Shown: one piece after another, positions 36,101 to 47,153 of the stretch
Position numbering within the stretch: the stretch's first letter is position 1
Layout of the letters: the number at the start of each line of letters is the position of its first letter
DNA from: Dissophora ornata
Lineage: Eukaryota; Mortierellomycota; Mortierellomycetes; Mortierellales; Mortierellaceae
Assembly: GCA_025201705.1 (NCBI GenBank)
Contig: MU616690.1
Span: 1-55,519 of the forward strand
Reading direction: 5' to 3'
Length of the DNA stretch: 55,519 nucleotides
Made by a program: the position numbers and the translations under genes
The notes under the pieces: model-generated
Databases searched by the model: none
Seen by the model: the letters and a program-made list of their open reading frames with translations, nothing else
What the model was told of the DNA's origin: nothing

Positions 36101-37994
36101 CTCTTGTGGAGTAGCCAAGAGCGTAACGTCTCCCAACGCGCTAGAGAGCACCACTGTGAAGTAATACTAATGAGTATCGATTTATCTAACAACAAGGATA
36201 GTCATCATATACAGCAAGGCGCTTACCATTGATCTCTTCCTCTGGCTTCAGATATGTTTCCTACATCGGGACATTGAGTCAATGCTGACATTCGTTATTA
36301 CGGGCTCCCAAATAGGAGGGTATATAGGTATGTTGCGAAGGGTGACCTACCATCAAAACGAAGCGGTTCTCCCAGAGATCTCCACTCCATGGGCAGTTTC
36401 GAACAGATCTCGTGGCAACGCTCAGCACTTCTGATGGGTCAAGGTCGTGTCCCTTCATTTTGTGGCTCTATGGAGTAGGTAAAATGCGGTTGGTAAACAT
36501 GCATTCTCTTATTCGATGTGATGTCACCCAATATCAACAACATAATGGACATTGGCATACTTACCACAGACATTAGAAATGTAACATAGTCGTTCCAAAC
36601 TGCTGGTACCAAGCAGTGAACTGCGGCAGCTCTTTCAAACAAGGTCCTGATCAGGGCGAAGTGATCGCGGTGTTTTTGAATCATATAGTCTAGATAACTC
36701 GTGAAAGCTTCTAGGCTGTTGCTGGCCACCTTAAAATCGCAGAAAGCTAATATCAGTAAACCATACTTCAACGAAAACATGGCGGATAATATTAAGTCCG
36801 GTCAAAAAATGGCAAAGGACTTACCAGCTGCTGTTCAAACTGCTCCACCTCGGACAGCTGCTTGCGAGTGATGCTCACGATGCTGTTACTCTGAACCATT
36901 GTTTGTTCGTAAGCCTGACCATCGTACTGCGTGATGAACGACGACAGGCTTGAAAAAGTATCGTCTAATTCTGTATGAGGAACAGCAATTCTGTCCATGT
37001 GCATTGCCTTGACTCTGCTGACATCATCTGGGCTACAGGACAATCGTTTACAGACGTTAATATCATTTTTTACGCTGATGATTCTGCGGGGAGTCGATGG
37101 CCATTATCACTGCTTACAGTGGCGGATCCTAGATGGTTCGAGCAGATAATTTTTTTATGAGTTTTTGCGTTAGACATTTGCTCGTCCCTGAAAGAATCTG
37201 AGCTCTTTAGTCCTTGGATTGTTTTCTATGAAAAGCTTCATACCTGTAAGGTCAGTTGCTCGAGCTCAAAGTCCCTCCAGACATTCCAGATAGTATGGCT
37301 CAGAGGGACGTGATGTCCTGTAAACTTGTCAGCCCTCTTGAACAGTCTTCTCATATACTCCTTGCTGACTACAACTTCACTATCTGGATGCTCCGCTGAC
37401 TCTGTGTACTCTTGAATCGCGTAGTCCACATACGATTTCCAGATGTTGATTGCTAGAGAAAAGAGATGGCAAGATATCTGTCAGTTTTGCATGTGCTTCA
37501 AGGAGACGCGATTTAACGGCGCACCAGAATTGGACATGGATCGGTTACTTACAAAGGTAATCCGATGTGGCTCTCCCATACAGCTCGAGAACGTGTTTCT
37601 TTTCATCCTCGGAGGTGGCCAAGTTCGTCTCATCTCCGATCCATTCTAGCCAGAGTTCTAGAAGAAATGCAGAGGACAGAGGACAAAGTTTATTAACACT
37701 ACACGCGACTTTGTCTCCAATTGCTCGTGTCAAAGATAAGCTGTAGTGATAATCGCCACACACACCTTCCGAAAGAGGATATGCAGAACTCATGGCCTCC
37801 CGAGCAGCCCTGAGCTCTTCGAGCATGACCGCCCCTTTAAGGAGGACTATTATCTGAGTGTGTTGCTCGTATTGATTCGGGTTAGCCTCCAAAGACGCCC
37901 TCAGGGTCGCGATCGCCTGTAGGGTCTCTGGACTGACAGCGTCGTCCATTTCGAGATCGTCCTCGCTGTCGGAGAATTCGTCTTTGGCGCTCAT
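33140..37994 (-). CDS. SART3: SART3/PRP24 U4/U6 snRNP recycling factor
   Basis: This nuclear factor re-anneals U4 and U6 snRNA. There are 21 exons with every phase matching: 37994-37766, 37657-37553, 37452-37244, 37128-37118, 37032-36825, 36729-36565, 36467-36351, 36260-36227, 36153-36040, 35950-35894, 35793-35637, 35528-35333, 35230-35144, 35056-34956, 34845-34734, 34611-34525, 34432-34320, 34199-34112, 34024-33941, 33838-33525 and 33428-33140. The product is 958 aa (human 963). The N-terminal ~560 residues are HAT repeats (ELWLEWIGDET, IWNVWRDFELEQL, AVWNDYVTFL, RLWIELEWNVYGD). Two RRMs follow: RRM1 from about 611 (DTCFVANFP; RRFAYVQF) and RRM2 from about 705 (HEVHVSGI; GKIWANVKF). The C-terminus (FRALMLSGALKKK) resembles the Lsm-binding tail. 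Exon 4 is an 11-nt microexon, and intron 11 is GC-AG. Confidence 0.92.
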
Positions 37995-40302
37995 GCTATA
38001 TAAGGGGGGTCTTGCGATGGATGGGCGTGTGATCCCTGCCTTGAAGTGTGCGTGTGTGTGGTGCCTCAGAACAATGGACGTTGCATCGCAATGGGCGTGT
38101 GTTTGATTAGCGGTGGTTTCACCTACATGAAGGCACTGGTATCACCTGACCCAGCGGCTTACAATCACGTGTATAGATCTGGAATCTTGATCCACTTTTT
38201 TGGGTATGTCTCAACAACTACGCCACACTCGCGCCGCAACGCGATTGGGTGCAGTCGGCTCTTCACGCACTGGCCCCGGTAATTGATTGGGCTATGGGCA
38301 TTCGTTGGTGCAAGTGTCTATGCTGTGGGTCACGGACCAACAATGCCCCGCGTTTGGTCTCCGTTTCATATTCAACTGAATGGTCGAGTTCCTGTTGTTC
38401 CTGGCCCAGGGTACTGTTTTTCGTGAGGTCAGCAAGTAGACAGACATCCACGATTGACTATTGGTTGATTAAATGACTGAACATCCGCTTTGGGGACTCG
38501 ATCAATTCGTACACAGCCCAGATAAGTCTGCAGCCACGTATACGCCTGCTCTCCGCTGGAACTCGAGAGTAGCAGTGATTCCGACTCATGAGCAGCCCAA
38601 AAGAAAGCTGTCCGTTAATGCAGCCTGGATGATGCAGGATGTGGATGCAAACAAATAACAACGCTGCATTATCAGACTAGTGGCACTAGGCGCCATGGCC
38701 ACTTCCTCAATGGTTGTATGCAAATACAGAAGGAAAATGCGAGTGAGAAAATGATTCGTGACAGAAAACAGCTTCATCCATCCATCTGGATATATCATTC
38801 ATCCGCTGTTGTTGTTTGTTAATGCTATTCAAAGCAACAGATCAGCTATTCTTTGGTACTGTTCATGTACAGAACGGAGGATATATAGATCTCGGAGCAG
38901 AAACAGAGGTGTTGTTTCTTTCTTAAAGTTATGCAAAAACAACAACAGCGAGCGTGAAATGAATCGAAACTGGTGGAGATCTCCATTCTTTAAACTCTGT
39001 TATATTATGCTGATGTACTCACAGCAGGAGGATGCTGATGCACATTCATGTGGAGCAAATGTGGATTAGAAGATATGGCGTGGGAGGATTGCTACCAGCC
39101 ACGGCGATGCGCACCAGTGCTCGTGCTCTAGACCTGACCGTGGTGCGTTGGGTGTAATGGGATTGGGTGGGAAGTGTGCGGGTCTTGGGGTAAAAAGAAC
39201 GGGGAGGGCGCACGTATGCACACACACACTCACACATAGACAGAGGACAAAGGACCCAAGAGTGTGGGTGACGATGGAAGGGGAAAGGGAAAAAAATCGT
39301 GGGTACAAGATAGAAAAGAGCACGAGTGGTAGACACTCGGTCCTATCATGGCGATGAATGGGCAGCGCCGATACACATGTTTTGTCTATCCACAACCGCA
39401 GCTGTCCCTCTCCACAACCTATGTTGCTGCTCCCCCCCCTTGCCGAGCGGAAATGAAAAAAAAACACAAAAGAAAACTCTATCAGCGCCCATGCCTTCGC
39501 TTCGAGATTGAATTGGACTGAGAGTTGCACTGGCATGAATCCTTGTTGCGTGTGATATTTCCTTGGTTGTGTCGCTGTCAAAGTTCATGTCCGTGTCTGT
39601 CTGTGTCGATGAACCTCTGTCTGTTCATGCGTGTCTGTAATAGAAATGGCGGCGGAAATCCTCATTTTTTTCCCTCTTGGGTGGACTGGTGCTGGAACGA
39701 GTATTGCCAATGCCCTCCTCGTTCGACAACAAGGGTGGGTTGTTGATGTTTTGCTGTCGGGCTTCCACTTGGCCATTGCCCCTTTCTTTTCCCTCTCCCT
39801 CTCTCTCTTCTTGCCCTTCCCTTCCTTTCCTTCCTCTTCTCTCTTTCCTCCCTCACTCGCCTACGACTTTCCACCTTCTACCTTTCACCTCTCCGTCATC
39901 CTTCCATTCCATCTCTTTTTGAATCAATTGCTCATTTCCACACACACACCTGTCCACATAAATACCAGACACCCGCGCCTAGAACGAGCTCTGTCGATTA
40001 ATTGATTTCCTCGGCTCTTTTCTTGCCTTTTGCACACCTCTCCCTCAAAGCACATCTTTCCTTCGTACTCGTCTGCACACTCCCCCACACCCCCTCTCGC
40101 TCCTTCTCCTCCTTCCCTTCCTCCTCGCGCACATCCCCAGGAACCAGCCGAACCAAGCAACACTCCTGCAGACACACTCCACAATACACATATCTGCACG
40201 CGTCAGAACTAGAACGCTTTCGATCGCATCAACATTAGCAACAACAACATCAACAACAATAACAACAATAACAATAACAATAACAGTAACAACAATCACA
40301 GG
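37995..40302. other. Intergenic region without a recognised gene
   Basis: About 2.3 kb separates the divergent SART3 gene and the gene at 40303. An E-box core (CACGTG, 38166-38171) lies 170 bases upstream of SART3. C/T-rich tracts at 39780-39900 and 40030-40140, then AAC/AAT repeats at 40230-40300, form the leader of the next gene. A 61-codon ATG frame at 38473-38658 has no signature. The rest shows nothing definite. Confidence 0.5.
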
Positions 40303-43300
40303 ATGACCAGCCAAACATTGGTGGCCTCCGTCTGCGTAGACTACCTCTCGCACCCGCTCTCAGCAGAGCACCTTCTTGTCTGCTACCAGCAGATCACACG
40401 GCAGATCGCACACGCGCCCCAAAGCGCCAAAGATGCCGCAGCCTCATTCCAGCACCAGTCCCAGGCGTTGCTCGAGCTTCAAGGGCAGCACCAGAATTTG
40501 GCGATCCCAACCACCAAGGAGCGGCCAGCACCCGTTGGGTGTCAGTCGCAGTTGAGGCGCATGCAAAATGCGCTCTGGCGCCGGTCTTCCCAATCGAGCC
40601 TGGCCAAGGATGTGGCGCTTGTCCATCCGGAATCATTAAACTGGTAAGAGCATGCATCCCACGAGCCACGAGCAGAAACAGAGATAACGCAAAGTACGGC
40701 TGGGATTGCCTAAAATAAGCACGATCCATGGCGTGCTTGTTATCGTTACTATTATATTGATTATTGGTTATTTTGGTGAGACCATTCCCTCTCCCTCTCC
40801 TTTTTCTGTCTTGTCCGTGTTCCTCTCCAGTGGTGAATGGGGGTTTTTTTGTTTTGTGTTCCTGTTGTGTCCAGTGTGCAGGTGTACAATCCTTTCGATC
40901 ATATCGATCATTCACAATGTGCCTTTAATCTCTGCCCTCTCGGCGGTGTATTTATGTCTATCTGTCTATCGGTCCTATATTTTTGTAATGTCCTTCCCGC
41001 TAGCCTGGCTTTTTTTTCCTTTGTCTTTTCAAAGGATGGGCAGAACTGGCTGCATGCATGACACCGACAGATCCTCGTTCCCTTGGATGTATCTCAGCCC
41101 TGCCTTGGTCGCAATGCCCATTTCCACATGCACCTGTGCACAGTACTCTTCATACCCAAACACGCACACATAACACAAACGTAAACAACACATTCCCTGC
41201 CTCACCCTTCTACCTCTCGTTTCCTCGAGAAATTTGAAGGGTTTCGTTTATTGTGCTTGTTTGTTGTTGCCTTGTGTAAATGTAGAAGGGGGCGGTCCAA
41301 AAGAGCTCGGCTGAAGAACAACATTCATCCCCCGCACCTGCCACCTCTGCTCTTTTTTTTTGGGCCTTGTATTTCTGAGCTTTGGCCACTTTGAAGACAA
41401 TCCTGCGGCTCTGGTTGGCTGCTGTCCAAGACGGTTATTTAGCTCTCGCTCCTCCCCTGTTCCTTGTCCTTCTTTGCATACATGTACCTAGTGTAAATGT
41501 ATAGCTCTCGGCCAGCAAGAATGAGAAGCAAAAGGTCGAAGGCCGAAGACGATGACAGATCCAAAGATTATCTATGAGCCATCCTCGGTGCATTTCTCTT
41601 GCCACACCCGCTCTCGTTATTCTATTATTGCAGCATGTTCCTGCACCTCTTGCCTCTGATCGCACAAAATGACCCGCATTTCACGCACACATGCATGATG
41701 CGCTGCCTCTACACCACCAGCCAATTGGATTAGTACTCTCTAACCAACCATCTTCCTCTCATTCATCCGTGCTCAATAGGCAGAAGGAATGCGACGTCCT
41801 ATGGCTGTATGGGCCCCTGTATGAATTCAGCTTTCTACAGCAACAGCAGCTAAAGGGCCCCTCCCAAACTGAGTGGATGTTTGAGAACCTCGATCAATTT
41901 TCACGCGTCAATTTCGAATCTCCGCCTCAGTCTCCGAACAAATTGGACCCAAAAGTCTCCGCACCCACCACCATCGCAGCTGCCATTGCACCAACCACAC
42001 CCGTATCACCAACATCTACAGCAACAGTTGCAGCTGAAGTAGCAGTGACAGCAGAATCAACAACAATTGTAGCCGATAGCATCCACCCACTCTCCGTATC
42101 AACGCCGTCGGAACAAGATACCGTTCCTTTCCGAGATGCAGCTCCTTTGGAGTTACCCTCAAACTTTCCCACAGAAGCTCCCGAGCCCACAGAAACGGCA
42201 GCCTCCGCCAATGACACAAGCATTGCCTCTCCTCCCGCCGCTGCGGAAGCTGAAGACGCCGCAGAGTGCTCAAATGCACTCCTCCGTCCCACAAAGTCTG
42301 CTCTGAAGCGGCAGCGCACCCGCAACCAGGTCTTTGAAGAATTGCGCGCATTCACGCGCAGCCCGCAGTACGTGGCCCTTGCAAAGTCGCTTGCCATCTC
42401 CTTCGAGTCCTCTTCCACGCTGAACTACACAGAAGGCAGCCGTTCCGAGCCTATCTCGCCAGTCGCATCAGGTCTCGGCCCCACGTTCCTCCTCCCAATC
42501 TTCCCGTCCCCAACAAAATACCATTTCCGTAGTCACGACCGTCGCAGGGCCTCATTCCCCAAGTCTGCAAGCCAGTCTAACCGGCTAAACGTCAATGTGA
42601 ACGTGAACATGAGTGTAAACATGCAGCTGAACGGCTCTAGTATCCGTAGTGACGCTTCCTCAACTGGCAGTAACATCAAGCAACTGCGGTTCAGTCTTGA
42701 GGTGCAAGAGCTGGTATTCTTGCCAACGTCGCCCCCGTTCCGTATCTCGCGCGCCAAGCCTACGCGTGCTCATTCTGATCCTGCGATTCAAACGTCGACA
42801 TGCTCGTCGTTTATTGCGCCATCACACGTGCATGCGGGCGTGCCTCAGTCCATTTACCCGGGACAAAGTCTGATTTCGACTGCAGCAGCATCTGCTTCGT
42901 CGTTCGAGAACACGACGACAACGTTCATCAAGGTACGGGCACAAGGCCCTTCAAGACGGTCCTCCGCAAAGACCTCGTCAACGGCGCCCTACCTGCACCA
43001 CGATGACGATGACGAGGACGACGCCGAATGCCACTTTATCGACGACTTTCAAGAGGAGTACCACTTTGAGGACTGCCATGAGAGTGATTATGACGACGAA
43101 GATGACGACGAGTTCAACGGAATGATTTCGGGTGGTAGCCATAGACTCCGGCTCTCGGCCAAGGACGCGATCATTGCCCGTCGGGCGCAGACAGACGAGA
43201 ACCGTAGGCACCCTGGTGTTCTGTGGCAGGTTTACACAGCCGTCACAGGCGTGAGGGAGTTGATTGCCTGGTATGGGTCGATGGTCTACCACAGCTCTTC

Positions 43301-43307
43301 GCTGTAA
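40303..43307 (+). CDS. Fungal low-complexity protein, possible DUF1752-like start
   Basis: I do not recognise this protein. Two exons (40303-40643 and 41780-43307) join in frame to 622 aa over a 1136-nt intron, by far the longest here. The junction restores a Trp (SLNWQKECDVLWLY). The segment NALWRRSS...PESLNW faintly recalls the LW...NL-W pattern of the fungal DUF1752/AreA N-terminal region; this is a weak resemblance. The middle is Ala/Thr/Pro-rich, then KSALKRQRTRN and IKQLRFSLEVQELVF, the latter a possible PP1-docking-like motif. Near the C-terminus lies an acidic stretch rich in Asp/Glu/His (DDDDEDDAECHF), and the protein ends in a conserved-looking WQVYTAVTGVRELIAWYGS. No TM is evident. 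A regulatory or scaffold role is inference only. Confidence 0.6.
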
Positions 43308-43570
43308 AGTGCTCTGCCTCCCCAAGCCCTTGCATTTCTACCTTTAGCGCCGTTGTTGTTAGAGGGATCCCTTCCATATCCATATGCATATATACCCCCC
43401 TCCCCACCCAGCTTGGCTCCCATGCACACGCCCTCCCCTTTTTCCATAGCATTGTGTTTCTTTCATTTTTTTTCTACACCAAGCAAACATCATCTACAAA
43501 ATGAAAAAAGTTGTATTTTCTTTTCATGATTGTATTTCACACTGTACAGCTTCTGTGAAAAAAAATAAGG

Positions 43571-43576
43571 AATAAA
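43571..43576 (+). terminator. AATAAA poly(A) signal for the 40303-43307 gene
   Basis: An exact hexamer lies 264 bases after the stop, in the 300-bp convergent gap with the FAAP100-like gene. Confidence 0.3.
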
Positions 43577-43607
43577 ATCCGTAGCAGAGATTTACACACA
43601 CGTACAA

Positions 43608-46600
43608 CTATCCAAAGAGGTCCTCGACTCTTTTCTCCAGTGCCCGGTGAACTGCCAGTATCCTCCTCGGGTCCGCTCCCATGATCTCAATAGACACCTG
43701 GGTGTTTGATCCTGACACAGCTTCCTTCACATCCATCGTCAGCCAAACAATACCAGAGTCATCTTGCACCAATGTCACCGGCTTTTCCGACTGAAATCCC
43801 GTTCGTGTCCTTGGACGAGGTAGAAACTCTTCCAGTACGTAAAGGCTCGCTTGAAAGGCGCTGTGCACTAGAGTCATGACTTGATCCTGAGTTATGCCGT
43901 CACCCAAAAGTGCCGGTAGACATTGCGCCACTTGGATCTCCTTTGTATCGATTTCAAATACCAACGGCCTGGGAGCTACATTTGTACTTGATCTAGCGCT
44001 TGCATCTGCACATTCAGCGCACGTGTCGTCATGATCCAGAGGCGGACGATAAATCCGGCTTTTGGAGTCTCCCGGATAGTCTTTGTTGTTGACATTTTGC
44101 AAGTCTCCGAAATGGGCCATGGTTGGGAGGGCATGATAAACTGAGCTGTACTTCTGTTTAGACCGATCCCTTACAGGCTCCGAAAAGTGGATTACGTCCA
44201 ACTCCACGCTCTCGACCATAAAATATGCCCCAAACTGACTGCCGTTCGACTGCTTGTCTCTCTCGTCAAACTGGAGTCCAACAATGACGGCCAATGGCAG
44301 ACGGAAACGGTGTAGATCGATATCGATGTCATGGATCCATGCTGCAGAAGGGGAGAGACCTGCAAGACCCAACGTGGTGTCACAGTGCTGTCCTATTTTG
44401 GGGCTCCATCCATGTGGACAGCTCTTGGTATCTGAATGCACGTTTATGACGGCTACCATGCGGAATAAAACGTGAATAAAGGGGTGCGCGATTTCATTCA
44501 GTCTCCGCCAACTATTTCCGTGTGGGGTGGTTCCATACCTGACCAACCTGTGTTCCAATCAATGTTCAGTGAAGAACAGATGTTTAACTGAATACGACAT
44601 CGGCTCGAGCTACCACCATGCGCTATAGCTAACGGTTGGACAGACACAGTGAGCGCCGTCCGCACTGGGAGAGCGAGGGATTGGGGATCTTGCAGAATAT
44701 CCTGATTAGATTGAGAGAGGATGCACTGCTGCAGCTCATGGACTAGTCGGTTGTAATTGGCTATCCTTTGATTCTCCAACTACGGATGTGCAACGTATCA
44801 GTGCCAAAGTTTACGTGAGGTTGCAGTAACGATGTTCTCAACAGTCAAGCCGAGTCACGACTTGTTTTGTCCCACCTGGCACTCCGCTTCGAGTCGTCTC
44901 GCCTGTTCAGATATTCTTTCCAGCTCACCTAGCGCCTTGGCGATGTCATCGCGCGCGTCTGATACGATTTGCGACCGCCGCAAGCTATGGGAACAGCGAA
45001 CGTTGAGTATTCACACTAACATATAACAAAAGTATATGCGGCAACTTGTCTGCCTCACATACCGCGTCAGATCGGCCGAGAAGCGAAGAACCTGGCCATC
45101 ACCATTGAGTCCATAAAATCCATATAGACCTGTATTCGACACAATGGGTACAAAGGCGCGTAAAAATGGCAATTCCAGATGTTCCATGTTGAGGATGCTC
45201 CCGGGACTCAACAAAGATAATGGCATGAGAAGCACGCGACCGTTCGATGTGTGGACATAAACATGTGTCTAATAGTAATGTGAGAGGAAGTGTTTGTTTT
45301 TTTTTGGACGTCTTCACAAAATTATTGTGCGCCGCATGAGATCAGTTTTGTTACAGGAAGAGCCGCTTACATCGATCGCAAATGCGCCGTGGGTTTTCGT
45401 GTCTATTGATTTTTTGCTGGAGATTGCCGTCGATGAATCCCCTGACTGAAGATCGATTGTTGCAACGCCGCCGATTGTCCTGTATTAATAAATGATAGGT
45501 TGGAAGAAAAGGTTATACGCCAAACATACTTCAGATCGTTTTCTATAAGCCATCATCACCATGTTAGAAGTAGATATCATACCCTATGGCTATGAGGGTA
45601 CTGGTGTCGGCTGTGTTTTGGAGCGGGGCCAAGATCAAGGAAGATACAGGCTCCTATGGACATCTAGTTAGTCAGCATATCTTTCATGGCTTGTGCGCGA
45701 TGCGCGGTCGTCGGACAAAATTACTAACCTGCAGCGAGTACAACTTTCGGGCCACCAATGCTTCTGGAGATTTTTCTAACTGGTATATCGTCCCAGATTT
45801 TGTGCCGATGAAAGCGGTATCGGGCAATTGACCCGGGCGGACCTGCGATACATCGTTGAAGTATGCGCCCTGCGCCTCGACTAGCCGTCTTTCGATCCCT
45901 TTCCCGGGACGAAATCCATGCTGAGAGGTCCACAGGATTGGCTCTTTGTCTCTCCGAAAGACCAAGAGTCCGCCGAGTGCACATACAATCTTTATCGCGC
46001 TTTCCTCAGATCCTACAGAGTGCTTGAGGAGATCGACTTTGATACAGGGACGCGTCATGTCTTGGGCCAAAGACGATGAAGATGAGAGCCCCGTTGGTGG
46101 CGGAGAGGAGGTTCTTTGTCTCTTTGAAATTGGCGTGAGCGACTCAAACATTTCGGCGTCCTCGAGAAGGCCATCCTCGTCGTTCCACAGTTCAACTTCT
46201 TCTGCCTCGTCGTCGCTATCTTCAATTTTGATAGTCACTTTAGCTGGTGGAGTACGATAAGTTGCGTTGTCTGCTGTGCTGGCCGCGGTCGCCAGACCGG
46301 GATGGAAAAGGGGGATGCTCCAGATATGTCCATCCTCGGTTGCGACGAGAGCGGCGGGTTGTTCTGTGTCAGGCAAGATGTGGTCCGGGCCATCACTCCA
46401 GCAGAATGACACGATATCATGCGGAAATGACCAGCAGCGCTGTTTGTGTGTCCAATTGGATATTTAAAAACCATTAGAGTTGGCAGATAGCCCGGGAGGG
46501 AAGATGCGTCAAGGGCATGAGCGTCTGGACCGAGCTTGGTCACGGTGCAGTTTTGCTCACCTGTAGAGAGTCGTTGACGATCGCATACAGCAGACGTGGC

Positions 46601-46746
46601 TGGCTGTGCACGAGAAGGACGGTGGTGGGGCAAGTTCCGAGGAGCTGTTTCTGCGAGTGTCTGGCGAGGAGCGTGGGGGGAAAGGAGAGGCTCTGCAGGT
46701 GGACGGTCTCGAGTGCATGCCATGGATGTGAGACCATTGACTGCAT
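43608..46746 (-). CDS. FAAP100: FAAP100-like Fanconi anaemia core-complex subunit
   Basis: Eight exons (46746-46561, 46439-45729, 45653-45583, 45479-45371, 45268-45063, 44984-44876, 44779-44539, 44452-43608) join in frame to 825 aa; human FAAP100 is about 880. An in-frame ATG at 46806 is an alternative start. The first ~430 residues look like a beta-propeller (PRLLYAIVNDSLQRCWSF, VATEDGHIW, AFIGTKSGTIYQL). A coiled coil follows (LGELERISEQARRLEAE). Then comes a beta-sandwich-like part (NICSSLNIDWNTGWS) and a helical C-terminus ending VHRALEKRVEDL. From memory, each of these blocks lines up with human FAAP100 in the same order. FAAP100 stabilises FANCB-FANCL, the ubiquitin ligase for FANCD2/FANCI in interstrand crosslink repair. 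FANCB, with a similar architecture, is the main alternative. The 44539/44452 intron has a second in-phase donor (GTTGGT) nearby. Confidence 0.62.
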
Positions 46747-47153
46747 GGCGCGATGCTGATTTGATGATGGATGCAGGATCGCCCAGACCTGAGGTTTGTT
46801 TTTCATTTTTTTTCACTCCTTCGCCCACACACCTTTTTTTTCCATTCTTTCTTCTTCGCTTGCCCTCCACACAGACCCTCCCCTTTACTCTCTCCCACCT
46901 CGCCTCTTCTCTCTCCCACCTCGCCTCTTCTCTCCCGCTCGCTTCCTTCTTCCTTCTCCCCCACTTGCTTTCTTCTCTTTTCTCACTCCTCCTTTCACAC
47001 ACACACACATTCTCTCTCTCTCTCTCTCTCTCGTCCAGCAACCCGGCATAGTCTACAGGACAGAAGAACCGTGCAAGAGCAGGCACACCACTCACAAACA
47101 CACACACAGACGTATTTCAAATACACACGTACTCTCTCTGACCAGCACCAGCA
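46747..47153. promoter_or_regulatory. Divergent promoter with C/T, CA and CT tracts
   Basis: A 407-bp region lies between the FAAP100-like and membrane-protein start codons. The plus strand is strongly pyrimidine-rich from about 46800 to 47035. It contains a directly repeated CTCTCCCACCTCGCCTCTT unit (about 46895-46930), a CA run near 46997-47007 and a CT run at about 47009-47032. The strand bias points to the plus-strand gene. Confidence 0.45.

Noticed and set aside
38046..38476. Frames near 38046-38282 and 38249-38476 as exons of a new gene
   Set aside because: They look mildly protein-like and a GTATGT occurs near 38206, but no pair of exons gave a consistent ATG-started model or a family match. 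They lie in the SART3 promoter.
38473..38658. 61-codon ATG-started ORF
   Set aside because: It is a clean small frame but has no homology I recognise and no promoter or intron support. The length is within chance expectation for a 2.3-kb gap.
46235..47107. 290-codon minus-strand ORF over the FAAP100-like promoter
   Set aside because: Its first half is the reverse reading of the pyrimidine-rich tract, and its second half overlaps spliced FAAP100-like exons in another frame.
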